NCBI GenBank assembly: GCA_964392915.1
Contig: CAYMRS010000002.1
Span: 32,221-96,220, forward strand
Origin: JAAYUK01 sp964392915
GTDB lineage: Bacteria > Nitrospirota > Thermodesulfovibrionia > Thermodesulfovibrionales > Dissulfurispiraceae
Length of the DNA: 64,000 bases
Direction: 5' to 3'
The notes under the pieces are model-generated. The model made no database searches, was not told the origin of the DNA, and worked only from the letters and a program-made list of their open reading frames with translations. The translations under genes and the position numbers were made by a program. Shown here piece by piece: positions 50,499 to 60,138 of the stretch. Every line of letters starts with the position of its first letter. Position 1 is the first letter of the stretch.

Positions 50499-51795
50499 AA
50501 AACTTTTTATTCAAAACGGTCATATAGTTGATCCGTCACAGAATATTGACGGAAACGGGGATATTCTTATCGAAAACGGAACGATCGTCTCGGTTGACAT
50601 TCGGTCCGCAAAGAGCAGGACAAAGACGAAGCCTGCTCCCGGGGGTGCGCAAGTATTCAACGCCGAAGGAATGTACGTTGTTCCGGGTTTCATTGATATG
50701 CACGTGCATCTTCGTGAGCCGGGCTTTGAACATAGGGAAACTATCGAAACCGGTACTAAAGCCGCTGTTAAGGGCGGGTTTACGTCGGTCTGCTGCATGC
50801 CGAACACTTCGCCGGTGAATGACAGCGATGTGGTTACGGATTTTATCCTCAAACGGGCGGCCGAGACCGCCGCGTGCCGAGTATTTCCTGTCGGGGCGAT
50901 TACAAAGGGCCAGAAGGGGGAAGAGCTCGCAGAACTGGGCAGCATGCACGACGCCGGATGCATCGCCTTTTCCGATGACGGCAAAACCGTCATGAACAGC
51001 TTGATTATGCGCCGGGCTCTCGAATATGCAAAGGCATTCGGGGCTGCGATGATTTCGCATGCCGAAGACGTGGTGCTTGCGGAAGACGGCGTAATGAACG
51101 AGGGAGCCGCTTCCGCCTATTTCGGCTTGCGGGGCATTCCCGCCGCCGCCGAAGAGGTGATCGTCGCGCGTGACATTATTCTGGCTCAGATGACGGGCGG
51201 CAAAGTTCATATAGCCCATGTGTCGACGAAGGGCAGCGTGGAACTGATCCGCCGTGCAAAAAAGGACGGCGTGAACATTACTGCGGAAACCTGTCCCCAC
51301 TACTTTACTCTTACCGATATGGCGGTTGCCGGGTACAACACTGCGGCCCGGGTGAACCCGCCGCTGCGGAGCGATGAAGATGTTGCAGCAATGAAGGCCG
51401 GCCTTGCCGACGGCACGATAGATGCCGTTGCAACCGACCACGCGCCGCATCATCGCGATGACAAACTGGTGGAGTTCGACAAGGCATTGTGCGGCATATC
51501 AGGGCTTGAGACCGCACTCGCACTCAGCCTGCAGCTGGTGCGCGACGGAGTGCTCACCATGCCGCAGCTTATTGCGGCGCTGTCATGCACACCTGCGCGG
51601 ATTCTGGGCCTTCCGCTCGGAACACTTTCCGCGGGCGCTCCCGCAGACGTTACGGTGTTCGACCCGAAGCCGAGCTGGACGGTTGACAGCCGGCAGCTGA
51701 TTTCAAAAGGCAGGAATACCCCGTTTCACGGCATGCCGGTGCAGGGACTGCCGGTTATGACTATTGTTGCTGGAAGTATCGCATATTCTCTGTAA
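50491..51795 (+). CDS. pyrC: Dihydroorotase
   Basis: A 434-residue zinc enzyme closing carbamoyl aspartate to dihydroorotate. The start at 50491 has GGAGGTG 6-7 bases upstream, inside the pyrB 3' end. Metal and substrate motifs: DMHVHLREPGFEHRE, CMPNTSPVND, HVSTKGSVELI and ATDHAPHHRDDK. This is the class I long form (AllB/PyrC type I), often partnered with PyrB. Confidence 0.96.
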   Translation: MPEKLFIQNGHIVDPSQNIDGNGDILIENGTIVSVDIRSAKSRTKTKPAPGGAQVFNAEGMYVVPGFIDMHVHLREPGFEHRETIETGTKAAVKGGFTSVCCMPNTSPVNDSDVVTDFILKRAAETAACRVFPVGAITKGQKGEELAELGSMHDAGCIAFSDDGKTVMNSLIMRRALEYAKAFGAAMISHAEDVVLAEDGVMNEGAASAYFGLRGIPAAAEEVIVARDIILAQMTGGKVHIAHVSTKGSVELIRRAKKDGVNITAETCPHYFTLTDMAVAGYNTAARVNPPLRSDEDVAAMKAGLADGTIDAVATDHAPHHRDDKLVEFDKALCGISGLETALALSLQLVRDGVLTMPQLIAALSCTPARILGLPLGTLSAGAPADVTVFDPKPSWTVDSRQLISKGRNTPFHGMPVQGLPVMTIVAGSIAYSL

Positions 51796-51818
51796 TCGCA
51801 TTTTTTTGTGGAGGCTGT

Positions 51819-52943
51819 ATGAAGAAAGCTTTGCTCGTCCTGCATGACGGGACGGTCTTTGAAGGCAGAAGTTTTGGCGCTGATACAGAACGTATCGGCG
51901 AAGTTGTCTTCAATACCTCAATGACCGGTTATCAGGAAATTTTGACAGACCCGTCATACCGCGGACAGATCGTAACCATGACGTATACCCAAATCGGCAC
52001 ATACGGCATCGTGCCGGAAGACGTGGAGTCGCTGAACGGCCCCAAAGCGGAGGGATTCGTTGTTGCCGAATATCAGGACTGCTACAGCAACTGGCGCGCA
52101 ACACAATCACTTGGTTCTTATCTTGCTGAATACGGCATTCCCGGCATCGAGCAGATAGACACGCGTGCTCTGACCAAACATCTGCGCACGCATGGCGCCC
52201 AGATGGGCATTCTGTCGACGATTGATTTCGAGCCGAAGAGCCTGCTGGCGAAAGTAAAGGCGCATCCGGGCATCTCGGCATTTGATTTTGTGCAGGAAGT
52301 TACGACAGGCGAACAGTATGCATGGACTGAAGGCTGCCGGCAATGGTGCGCGGCCAATAAAATATCGGAAGAAAAGAAACTCAGGGTGGTGGTCTATGAC
52401 TTCGGCGTCAAGTTCAACATTTTGAGAAATCTGGTCACTGCCGGATTTGATGTTATGGTCGTTCCCGCGCGGACACCAGCGGAACAGGTGCTTGAAATGA
52501 ATCCTGACGGTATTTTACTGAGCAACGGTCCGGGCGACCCGGTAACGGTCACCTACGGTATCGACACGGCAAAAAAGCTTCTGGACAAGAAACCGATATT
52601 CGGCATCTGTCTCGGTCATCAGATTCTCGGCCTTGCGATGGGCGGCCGCACTTACAAACTGAAGTTCGGTCACCACGGCGGCAACCATCCGGTGAAAGAT
52701 CTGATGAGCGGACATGTCGAGATTACCTCGCAGAACCATAATTACTGCGTTGACGTCGAAAGTCTGAAGGGGCAGGTTCGGCTGACGCACAGAAACCTGT
52801 ATGACGGTTCGGAAGAGGGGATGCAGCACGCAGAACTGCCGGTTTTTTCGGTACAGCATCATCCCGAAGCAGGACCGGGGCCGAATGATTCAACACATCT
52901 CTTCAGCCGCTTTGCGCAGATGATGAAGGCGTCCGGGGAGTAA
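51819..52943 (+). CDS. carA: Carbamoyl-phosphate synthase small subunit
   Basis: A 374-residue glutamine amidotransferase subunit supplying ammonia. The N-terminal domain starts LVLHDGTVFEGRSFGA with FNTSMTGYQEILTDPSY. The class I glutaminase has the nucleophile in GICLGHQILGLAMGG and the catalytic His/Glu in SVQHHPEAGPGP. GGAGG lies 8 bases upstream. It is followed by carB after 89 bases. Confidence 0.97.
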   Translation: MKKALLVLHDGTVFEGRSFGADTERIGEVVFNTSMTGYQEILTDPSYRGQIVTMTYTQIGTYGIVPEDVESLNGPKAEGFVVAEYQDCYSNWRATQSLGSYLAEYGIPGIEQIDTRALTKHLRTHGAQMGILSTIDFEPKSLLAKVKAHPGISAFDFVQEVTTGEQYAWTEGCRQWCAANKISEEKKLRVVVYDFGVKFNILRNLVTAGFDVMVVPARTPAEQVLEMNPDGILLSNGPGDPVTVTYGIDTAKKLLDKKPIFGICLGHQILGLAMGGRTYKLKFGHHGGNHPVKDLMSGHVEITSQNHNYCVDVESLKGQVRLTHRNLYDGSEEGMQHAELPVFSVQHHPEAGPGPNDSTHLFSRFAQMMKASGE

Positions 52944-53032
52944 AGGCAGGATTCAGGTTCGGGAAAAGAACCCGTCTCTGAAAGACGACTGTCGACCGGC
53001 CAAAGGATAAATTGTTGCACGATGGGGAGAGA

Positions 53033-56000
53033 ATGCCAAAAAGAACAGACATCAAAAAAATACTTTTAATTGGATCCGGGCCGATCATCATCGGTCAGGC
53101 GTGCGAGTTCGACTACTCCGGAACCCAGGCATGCAAGGCGCTCCGCGAGGAGGGGTATAGGGTCGTTCTGGTCAATTCCAATCCGGCTACCATCATGACC
53201 GATCCCGATACTGCCGACGTCACCTATATCGAACCGCTTTCGGTCGAGATGCTGGAGTTGATAATCAAAAAAGAGCGTCCGGACGCATTGCTGCCTACCA
53301 TGGGCGGACAGACTGCGCTGAATCTTGCGGTTAATCTTTCGGAGGCTGGCATTCTCGATAAATACCAGGTTGAGCTGATCGGTGCGAAATTGCCGGCAAT
53401 CAGGAAAGCCGAGGACCGCGCTCTCTTCAAGAAAGCTATGCAGGGCATCGGTCTCGATATGCCCAAAAGCGCAATCGTCACCTCGCTGCCTGAAGGAGAA
53501 GCCGTTATTGAGGAAATAGGATTTCCGGCAATCCTCCGTCCCGCCTTCACTCTTGGCGGCACCGGCGGGGGCATTGCGTACAATATCGAAGAATACAGGC
53601 ATTTGCTCGATAAAGGGTTGAAGCTGAGCCCGGTGCGTCAGATTCTGGTCGAGGAGTCGGTGCTCGGATGGAAAGAGTACGAGATGGAGGTGATGCGCGA
53701 CATGGCGGACAACGTCGTCATCATCTGTTCGATCGAAAACTTCGACGCCATGGGCGTGCATACCGGCGATTCGATTACCGTAGCTCCGGCGCAGACTCTT
53801 TCCGACAAGGAATACCAGCGGATGCGCGATGCCTCAATAGCTGTCATTCGCGAGATTGGGGTTGAGACCGGAGGTTCGAACATTCAGTTTGCCCTGAACC
53901 CGCAGAACGGACGAATGACGGTGGTCGAGATGAACCCGCGCGTCTCCCGCAGTTCGGCGCTTGCCAGCAAGGCAACCGGCTTTCCGATCGCAAAAATTGC
54001 CGCTAAACTCGCTGTCGGATACCTGCTCGATGAGATCCGCAATGACATTACGCGTGAGACCCCGGCGTCGTTTGAACCGACGATCGACTATGTCGTCACG
54101 AAGATACCCCGCTTTACGTTTGAGAAGTTTCCTGATGCCGATGCAACCCTGACGACCCAGATGAAGTCGGTCGGCGAGGTCATGTCGATCGGACGGACGT
54201 TCAAAGAGTCGCTCCAGAAGGCACTCCGCAGTCTTGAGATCGGCACGGCAGGACTCGATCCGGTAAAGCGGCCGAATCTGACGAAAGAGGTGATTGCCGC
54301 GAAGCTGAAAACCCCGAATGCCGACCGCATCTGGTACATTGCCGAAGCATTCCGTTACGGTTTTTCGATTGAAGATATCCATGCGCTGACCTGGATTGAC
54401 CCATGGTTTCTGAACAACATGAAGCAGCTGCTCGATTTGGAGTATGAGATTGCGGCACTTTCCGGCAAGGATGCCGATCTTGCGGCTGAACTCAGGTCGT
54501 ATAAGCAGGCCGGCTTTTCCGACAAGCGGATTGGAGATCTGACCGGAAAGAGCGAAGCAGAGGTCAGGCATCTTAGAAAAGCACTGGGTATTATTCCGGT
54601 TTTCAAGCTGGTCGATACGTGCGCGGCTGAATTTGAAGCATACACTCCGTACCTCTACTCGACGTATGAGAAAGGATATTACAGTGCGGAAGCGAGGAAG
54701 TTCGAAAGCGCGGAAGGGAAAATCAGCGCGGAAGATAACGGCAGGCAGACAGCAGAAAAAGAGTCTTTAACTTCCGGGCTTCCGGGCTTACAGCCTTCCG
54801 AGCTTGTTTTCTCCTGCGATGCGAATCCGACCGGCAGGAAGAAGGTCGTCATTCTCGGCTCCGGCCCGAATCGCATCGGACAGGGCATAGAGTTCGACTA
54901 CTGCTGCGTGCAGGCGGTCTTTGGCCTCCAGGAGCTCGGCTATGAAACCATCATGGTCAACTGCAACCCGGAAACGGTCAGCACAGACTATGACACTGCC
55001 GATCGTCTGTATTTTGAGCCGCTTACCATCGAAGATGTCCTGGGCATCATCGAGAAAGAAAAGCCCGAGGGAGTTATCGTTCAGTTCGGCGGGCAGACGC
55101 CGCTCAAACTTGCGGTGCCGCTCGAAAAAGAGGGCGTAAAAATTCTCGGCACGTCGCCGGACTCAATTGATCGCGCCGAGGACAGAAAACGCTTCAGGGA
55201 GCTTCTGCACAAGCTGAATCTGAAACAGCCCGACAGCGGCACCGCCATGACGGTAGCTGAAGCCGTAACCGCTGGAGCCGGCATCGGCTATCCGGTCATG
55301 GTGCGTCCTTCCTATGTACTCGGTGGCCGCGACATGGAGATAGTTTACGATGAAAACTCACTTGTCAATTATATGGAACGTGCGGTAAAGGGGTCGCCCG
55401 AGCATCCGATTCTCGTCGACAAGTATCTGGAAGATGCGGTTGAAGTCGATGTTGACTGCATAGCAGACGGCGTTGATGCTGTTATCGGCGGTGTCCTGGA
55501 GCACATTGAAGAGGCCGGCATTCATTCCGGCGACTCTGCCTGCTCACTGCCGCCGTACTCATTGCCGCAGCCGATTGTCGATGAAATCAGGCGTCAGGCG
55601 AAGGCCATGGCAAGGGAGCTGGATGTCCGGGGCCTGATGAACGTCCAGTTTGCGGTGAAGGACAATGAAATCTATGTTCTCGAAGTGAATCCGCGCGCAT
55701 CCCGGACGATTCCGTTTGTCGGCAAGGCAACCGGCGTGCCGCTTGCGAAAATGGCGGCAAAAATCATGGGCGGATCGACGCTGAAGGATCTTGGATTCAC
55801 CGAAGAACGCATCATCAGGCACGTCGCTGTCAAGGAAGCGGTGTTTCCGTTTGATCGGTTCCCGGGTGTCGATACGATTCTTGGTCCTGAAATGAAATCG
55901 ACGGGCGAGGTTATGGGCATTGATGAAGATTTCGGACTCGCGTATGCGAAGTCGCAAGCCGCCAGTTTTAACCGAATACCGACATCAGGTAAAATGTTTC

Positions 56001-56413
56001 TGAGCGTCAAGGACCGTGACAAGGCGCAGTTCGTCGATGTCGCAAAGAAGCTTGTCGACCTCGGCTTTCAGCTGACCGCGACACGCGGCACCGCTTTATA
56101 TCTTGCGGAGCAGGGCGTCGCTGTCGAAGTCGTCAACAAGGTGATGGAAGGACGTCCTCACATTGTCGACCTCATCAAAAACCGTGAAATCAGCTTTATT
56201 ATCAACACAGTCTCCGGCACACAGGCGCAGAAGGATTCGTTTTCGATCCGCCGAAGCGCCCTCCAGTACCGCGTCCCGTATGCGACAACCATGTCGAGTG
56301 CGCGGGCCGTTGTCAGGGCTATCGAGTCCCTGCAGAAAAAGCAGTTGAGCATCAGGTCGATTCAGGAGTATCATACGAGTATCGAGAACGGTTATTCTGT
56401 TTCACACACATAA
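53033..56413 (+). CDS. carB: Carbamoyl-phosphate synthase large subunit with an unusual internal insert
   Basis: A 1126-residue synthetase joining bicarbonate, ammonia and two ATP into carbamoyl phosphate for pyrimidines and arginine. The start at 53033 (MPKRTDIKKILLIGSGPIII) has GGGGAGA just before it. Both ATP-grasp halves are intact (LIGSGPIIIGQACEFDYSG, VILGSGPNRIGQGIEFDYC), and the C-terminal MGS-like allosteric domain is present. Between the halves, residues about 545-595 replace the usual short linker with an about 45-residue low-complexity stretch. Its DNA is a large imperfect inverted repeat (see that entry). It keeps the frame, so the enzyme may still work. Confidence 0.95.
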   Translation: MPKRTDIKKILLIGSGPIIIGQACEFDYSGTQACKALREEGYRVVLVNSNPATIMTDPDTADVTYIEPLSVEMLELIIKKERPDALLPTMGGQTALNLAVNLSEAGILDKYQVELIGAKLPAIRKAEDRALFKKAMQGIGLDMPKSAIVTSLPEGEAVIEEIGFPAILRPAFTLGGTGGGIAYNIEEYRHLLDKGLKLSPVRQILVEESVLGWKEYEMEVMRDMADNVVIICSIENFDAMGVHTGDSITVAPAQTLSDKEYQRMRDASIAVIREIGVETGGSNIQFALNPQNGRMTVVEMNPRVSRSSALASKATGFPIAKIAAKLAVGYLLDEIRNDITRETPASFEPTIDYVVTKIPRFTFEKFPDADATLTTQMKSVGEVMSIGRTFKESLQKALRSLEIGTAGLDPVKRPNLTKEVIAAKLKTPNADRIWYIAEAFRYGFSIEDIHALTWIDPWFLNNMKQLLDLEYEIAALSGKDADLAAELRSYKQAGFSDKRIGDLTGKSEAEVRHLRKALGIIPVFKLVDTCAAEFEAYTPYLYSTYEKGYYSAEARKFESAEGKISAEDNGRQTAEKESLTSGLPGLQPSELVFSCDANPTGRKKVVILGSGPNRIGQGIEFDYCCVQAVFGLQELGYETIMVNCNPETVSTDYDTADRLYFEPLTIEDVLGIIEKEKPEGVIVQFGGQTPLKLAVPLEKEGVKILGTSPDSIDRAEDRKRFRELLHKLNLKQPDSGTAMTVAEAVTAGAGIGYPVMVRPSYVLGGRDMEIVYDENSLVNYMERAVKGSPEHPILVDKYLEDAVEVDVDCIADGVDAVIGGVLEHIEEAGIHSGDSACSLPPYSLPQPIVDEIRRQAKAMARELDVRGLMNVQFAVKDNEIYVLEVNPRASRTIPFVGKATGVPLAKMAAKIMGGSTLKDLGFTEERIIRHVAVKEAVFPFDRFPGVDTILGPEMKSTGEVMGIDEDFGLAYAKSQAASFNRIPTSGKMFLSVKDRDKAQFVDVAKKLVDLGFQLTATRGTALYLAEQGVAVEVVNKVMEGRPHIVDLIKNREISFIINTVSGTQAQKDSFSIRRSALQYRVPYATTMSSARAVVRAIESLQKKQLSIRSIQEYHTSIENGYSVSHT
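54682..54805. repeat. Palindromic element inserted in frame in carB
   Basis: A purine-rich arm (54682-54716) and a pyrimidine-rich arm (54771-54805) are complementary at 24 of 35 positions by eye and are built from recurring CGGAAG-type units. The 124-base element encodes the extra carB linker (ARKFESAEGK to GLPGLQPSEL). It resembles the idea of Rickettsia-type palindromic elements that insert in coding genes without breaking them. Confidence 0.5.
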
Positions 56414-56430
56414 TTTTCGGGGAGGGAAGC

Positions 56431-57645
56431 ATGGCAGCCATTAAATGTATTGGTGTTATCACAAGCGGTGGTGACTGCGGTGGTCTGAATGCCGTAATCA
56501 AGGGTATTTCGCGTCAGGCGTATTTTCTCGGGATAAAAACGGTGGTGATCCCGAACGGATATGCCGGCTTGTACAATCTGGTCGAACTCGAAAAAGTGAC
56601 TGAGCTGAATGCAGAACGCGTAAGCAAAATCGAAGCATCTATTGCAGGGTCAGAGGCCGGGCATTCTCGAGTGAAAATCAGCAAGATCAACGACCCGAAT
56701 AAATACGACCGCATAAAGGAAGGTCTCAAAAAGTTCAGTATTGATGCCCTGATTATAAGCGGCGGCGATGATACGGGCAGCGTGGTTGTCGATCTCGCTT
56801 CACAGGGGATTCCGTGCATCCACGTTCCCAAGACCATGGACCTTGACCTTCAGTCCTATAGCGTCGGCGGTGACTCGGCAGTCAACCGGATCGCAAACTT
56901 TACCCGCGACCTGAAGACAACCGGCCTGAGCCATAACCGCTTCATGGTCATAGAGGTCTTTGGACGTTACTCCGGCCATACCGCTTTTCGCGGCGGCATC
57001 GGAGCGGAAGCAGACTGCATTCTCATTCCTGAAATTCCGGTTGATTTCGACGTGGTATATCAGGATGCCCGCACCACATATGTCAACCGCGTGAGGCGAA
57101 GCGACGTGAAGGCAGGCACGTACATGATCGTTGTTGCCGAGGGCCTCACCAACGCCAGCGGAGAAATGCTGTACGATGAATCGGTGCCGGCGGATGCGTT
57201 CGGCCACAAGAAGCTTGCCGGTTCGGGGAAATATGTGAGGCAGCAGCTCGAAAAGAGGCTGAAGGCTGATCCTGAGATCAAACAGTTCATGAAAGAGACC
57301 GGTATGTATGCTCCCGGCATCTATGAGTTTCCGGAAGTCCGCGAAGTCGTGCCGGGCCATCTGGTACGGTGCGGTGAATCGTCCGCCTATGATGTGAATT
57401 TCGGCTATAAGACCGGCGCGGCTGCCGTGTATCTGCTTTTGGAAGGCAAAAGCGGCAATACGGTTGCCGATGTCAGCGGAAGCACCATCTGTTATCAGCC
57501 GACGGAAGAACTGATCAAGCGGCGCGAAGTGGATGTGAAGTGCATAGCTCTCTGGGAGAACCTCGGCATCTGCTTCGGCAGAAAGCCGGCGAAATTCGAA
57601 TATTCGCTGCAGGAGCTTTCCGGGCCGGTGCAACGGCATCTGTAA
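56431..57645 (+). CDS. pfp: 6-phosphofructokinase, probably pyrophosphate-dependent
   Basis: A 404-residue enzyme of the PfkA superfamily phosphorylating fructose 6-phosphate. Start motif GVITSGGDCGGLNAVIKG. The two positions that separate PPi from ATP users are both of the PPi type: Asp114 in SGGDDTGS (Gly104 in E. coli PfkA) and Lys134 in VPKTMDLD (Gly124 in E. coli). The catalytic TxDxD motif is present. The reaction would then be reversible and serve glycolysis and gluconeogenesis. It follows carB by 17 bases, which may be chance rather than shared regulation. Confidence 0.88.
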   Translation: MAAIKCIGVITSGGDCGGLNAVIKGISRQAYFLGIKTVVIPNGYAGLYNLVELEKVTELNAERVSKIEASIAGSEAGHSRVKISKINDPNKYDRIKEGLKKFSIDALIISGGDDTGSVVVDLASQGIPCIHVPKTMDLDLQSYSVGGDSAVNRIANFTRDLKTTGLSHNRFMVIEVFGRYSGHTAFRGGIGAEADCILIPEIPVDFDVVYQDARTTYVNRVRRSDVKAGTYMIVVAEGLTNASGEMLYDESVPADAFGHKKLAGSGKYVRQQLEKRLKADPEIKQFMKETGMYAPGIYEFPEVREVVPGHLVRCGESSAYDVNFGYKTGAAAVYLLLEGKSGNTVADVSGSTICYQPTEELIKRREVDVKCIALWENLGICFGRKPAKFEYSLQELSGPVQRHL

Positions 57646-57681
57646 AAAGAGTAAAGTCAGAAGGTAGAGGAACAAAGCCAG

Positions 57682-57718
57682 AAAAAGGCGGCCACCCTGA
57701 GGGGTCAGCCGCCTTTTT
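57682..57718. terminator. Intrinsic terminator after the phosphofructokinase gene
   Basis: AAAAAGGCGGC and GCCGCCTTTTT form an 11-bp stem ending in Ts. It closes the pyr-pfp unit. Confidence 0.85.
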
Positions 57719-57745
57719 CGTGTCAAAAAAGCTTATAATGTTCGC

Positions 57746-58120
57746 ATGATGAACATGCGGGATTTTTTTGCACAAGATGGGGTTGGCGTTTTTTCCACAT
57801 CCGGGCGAGACGGTTCGGTAAACGCTGCTGTTTATGCGCGTCCGCATATTGTTGATGAAGCGACCGTGGCGTGGGGTATGACGGACGGAAGGACGTTTGC
57901 AAATATGCGTGAAAACCCTCAAGCCTCATATATATTCCGGACGGGCAGTCATGGCTATTCCGGTGTGCGGCTCACTCTGAAGCTTTTGCATATTGAGGAC
58001 GAAGGACAGATGCTTGCGACTATCAGAGAGAAGACCGCTTCAATTGTCAGTCCAGCAGCAGCACAGGCTGTCAGACATGTTGCATACTTTACCGTTGTCG
58101 AAATCAGATCTCTTGTATGA
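57746..58120 (+). CDS. Pyridoxamine 5'-phosphate oxidase-like flavin-binding protein
   Basis: A 124-residue split-barrel protein. Residues about 8-60 (AQDGVGVFSTSGRDGSVNAA, ATVAWGMTDGRTFANMRENP) match the small PNPOx-like family, which binds FMN or heme and may reduce small molecules. TATAAT (57734-57739) ends 6 bases before the ATG, so the message may be leaderless; no Shine-Dalgarno is seen. The next gene starts about 7 bases after its stop. Specific activity unknown. Confidence 0.8.
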   Translation: MMNMRDFFAQDGVGVFSTSGRDGSVNAAVYARPHIVDEATVAWGMTDGRTFANMRENPQASYIFRTGSHGYSGVRLTLKLLHIEDEGQMLATIREKTASIVSPAAAQAVRHVAYFTVVEIRSLV

Positions 58121-58127
58121 GAAAACC

Positions 58128-59078
58128 TTGACCGAAAAAATCAAACTTGGAATTAGTTCATGTCTTTTGGGCAATAAAGTCCGTTATGACGGCCAGCACA
58201 AACGGGATCATTTTCTGGTCGATACCCTTGGTGCTTACGTTGACTGGATTCCGGTCTGTCCTGAGGTTGAGTGCGGTCTTCCGGTGCCGCGTGAAGCGAT
58301 GCGGCTTGTCGGCGATCCAGGCAAGCCGAGACTAATCACCATCAGAAGCGGTATTGACCACACCGAACGTATGCAGAAATGGGCGGTAAAGCGCGTGCGG
58401 ATGCTAGATAAAGAAGAACTCTGCGGGTTTGTTTTTAAAAGTCGCTCCCCCAGCTCTGGCATGAAGGGGGTCAAGGTTTACAATGATTCTGGCATGCCAG
58501 CCCATGTTGGGGTGGGTCTCTTTGCAAAGTCCTTCATGGATAGATTCCCGCTTTTGCCGGTTGAAGACGAAGGGCGATTAAACGATACACTTCTCCGCGA
58601 GAATTTCATTGAACGCATCTTCGCATTTCATCGCTGGAAGCAGTATCGCCGCTCCGATGCCACGGTCCGTGGTCTGATACGCTTTCATACAGAACATAAA
58701 CTGCTCATCATGGCCCACAGCCCCGTGCATTATCAGCAGCTTGGCAAACTTGTTGCCGACACCAAGGCTCTGCCGAAAAACGCCCTGCTCGACGAGTACA
58801 GCTGGCTGTTTTTCGAAGGGCTCGCGCTGCTTGCCACCAACCGCAAGCATGCCAACGTGCTTCAGCATATGATGGGCTATTTTAAAAAGCAGCTCACGCC
58901 TGACGAGAAGACTGAACTGGCAGATTTGATCCGTTCATACCATTCAGGTCTTCTGCCGCTAATTGTGCCTGTTACCATGATCAATCACTATGTCCGGAAA
59001 TACGACGAGCCGTATCTGAAACAGCAGGTCTACCTCAATCCACATCCGTTTGAGCTGAAGCTGAGAAATCACGCGTGA
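58128..59078 (+). CDS. DUF523-DUF1722 protein (YbgA-like)
   Basis: About 316 residues. The start is a guess: no ATG or good ribosome binding site lies close, and TTG 58128 opens directly into the conserved TEKIKLGISSCLLGNKVRYD. TTG 58113 or ATG 58077, which overlap the upstream gene, are alternatives. Residues about 1-150 are DUF523, with Cys-containing SSCLLG, CPEVECGLP and GFVFKSRSPSSG motifs. Residues about 190-310 are DUF1722 (FHTEHKLLIMAHSP, YNPHPFELKLRNH type). The fusion is widespread. DUF523 is linked by others to tRNA or DNA-photolyase neighbourhoods, but no function is proven. Confidence 0.82.
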   Translation: MTEKIKLGISSCLLGNKVRYDGQHKRDHFLVDTLGAYVDWIPVCPEVECGLPVPREAMRLVGDPGKPRLITIRSGIDHTERMQKWAVKRVRMLDKEELCGFVFKSRSPSSGMKGVKVYNDSGMPAHVGVGLFAKSFMDRFPLLPVEDEGRLNDTLLRENFIERIFAFHRWKQYRRSDATVRGLIRFHTEHKLLIMAHSPVHYQQLGKLVADTKALPKNALLDEYSWLFFEGLALLATNRKHANVLQHMMGYFKKQLTPDEKTELADLIRSYHSGLLPLIVPVTMINHYVRKYDEPYLKQQVYLNPHPFELKLRNHA

Positions 59079-59181
59079 CCGGACGGAATATGCACGCTAC
59101 GGCCGATCTCAGGCAGCTTTCAGAATGCACGCTGGCAGGCATGGCGGAACCGGCAAATCCAGCCGTAAAAAAGAAGATACC

Positions 59182-59340
59182 GTGAATGATATTATTTGCT
59201 ATTGCTTCGGTTATTCACGTCAGGACATTGAACGTGACGTGACGGCGCATGCCGGAACATCAACCATACTTCAACGCATTATGGCGGAAAAAAAGAGCGG
59301 CGGATGCTCATGCGCTCAGAAGCACCCGCTCGGCAGGTGA
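59182..59340 (+). CDS. Small BFD-like [2Fe-2S] protein
   Basis: A 52-residue protein starting with GTG at 59182. Four cysteines as Cys6-x-Cys8 (IICYCFGYSRQDI) and Cys42-x-Cys44 (GGCSCAQKHPLG) match bacterioferritin-associated-ferredoxin-like redox proteins. It may pass electrons, but no partner is nearby. The 59079-59181 gap holds nothing clear. Confidence 0.75.
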   Translation: MNDIICYCFGYSRQDIERDVTAHAGTSTILQRIMAEKKSGGCSCAQKHPLGR

Positions 59341-59438
59341 TGCGCCGCAGACGTCCGCCGTGTCGCGGACGAGGCGAGAAAGAAATGGATGGCTCATGAA
59401 CATTCCCGCCTCAGGGGCAGGTTACCATAGGGAGATGT

Positions 59439-60110
59439 TCATTCCAAGAGTGTGCTATCTTGGCGGAACGTTTTTGTAATCGTTGTCTTTCCGAACACCC
59501 AACTCCTTGCATACGCCCACTGCAGTTCCTGAAACAGATCGATGTCTTTCGGTTCGTATTTACCGGACTCAATTTTGCGCATTTGCGTTTTGACCTCTTT
59601 CGGATAGACGTCAGGATTCAGCTTCACATGAACGGTCCGGCCCGTTGAAACCTGCTGTACATAGAACTCGCTTTCCGTGAGTTTGTTGTCTATCGAGTGG
59701 CTGCCGAAACGAGCCCTGGCACCGGTCAGGTAAGAGGCGACGTCTGCGCCGCAGGCGGAGTTGTTTGAGACGATTCTCAAGTCGGTCCGATCCACGATAC
59801 CTTCCGGGAAGAGCCGGTCGAATGCAAGTCTGAGGGAGCCAGCGCTTTCAACAAGCCCTCCGCAGAAGTGACCGTGAAACCTGATGAGATCTTTCAGGGT
59901 TATGGTCTTTGTCTGCTTTGTGTATCGCCCATACTTGTTTTCGGTGTCGCGCACTTGAAATACCGGGCTGTAAGTGCTTGAACCGAGCCAGGCCGGATAG
60001 TACCAGTCGGCTGTGTTCTCGGAGGGTAATGCGTACGAAACTCCGGGTAGCATCAGACAGAACGAAGCGAGAGAAAAAAACAGCAAGAACATGTGACGGA
60101 TTGCTTTCAT
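59439..60110 (-). CDS. Exported FmdE-family protein in the arsenic region
   Basis: A 223-residue protein with a signal peptide (MKAIRHMFLLFFSLASFCLM, cleavage near SYALPS). The FmdE-like domain starts at about 70 (TLKDLIRFHGHFCGG) with the metal-type motif His79-x-His81-x-Cys83. It continues SAGSLRLAFDRLF and SNNSACGADVASYLTGARA. FmdE proteins are named from methanogen formylmethanofuran dehydrogenase operons but are widespread and mostly uncharacterised. Here it is exported and is the last gene of an operon with a metalloid-type permease, a thioredoxin and an ArsR regulator. A metal- or metalloid-binding periplasmic role is an inference. Confidence 0.82.
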   Translation of the reverse strand: MKAIRHMFLLFFSLASFCLMLPGVSYALPSENTADWYYPAWLGSSTYSPVFQVRDTENKYGRYTKQTKTITLKDLIRFHGHFCGGLVESAGSLRLAFDRLFPEGIVDRTDLRIVSNNSACGADVASYLTGARARFGSHSIDNKLTESEFYVQQVSTGRTVHVKLNPDVYPKEVKTQMRKIESGKYEPKDIDLFQELQWAYARSWVFGKTTITKTFRQDSTLLE

Positions 60111-60138
60111 AATGATCACCTCAAAAATTCATATTTTG

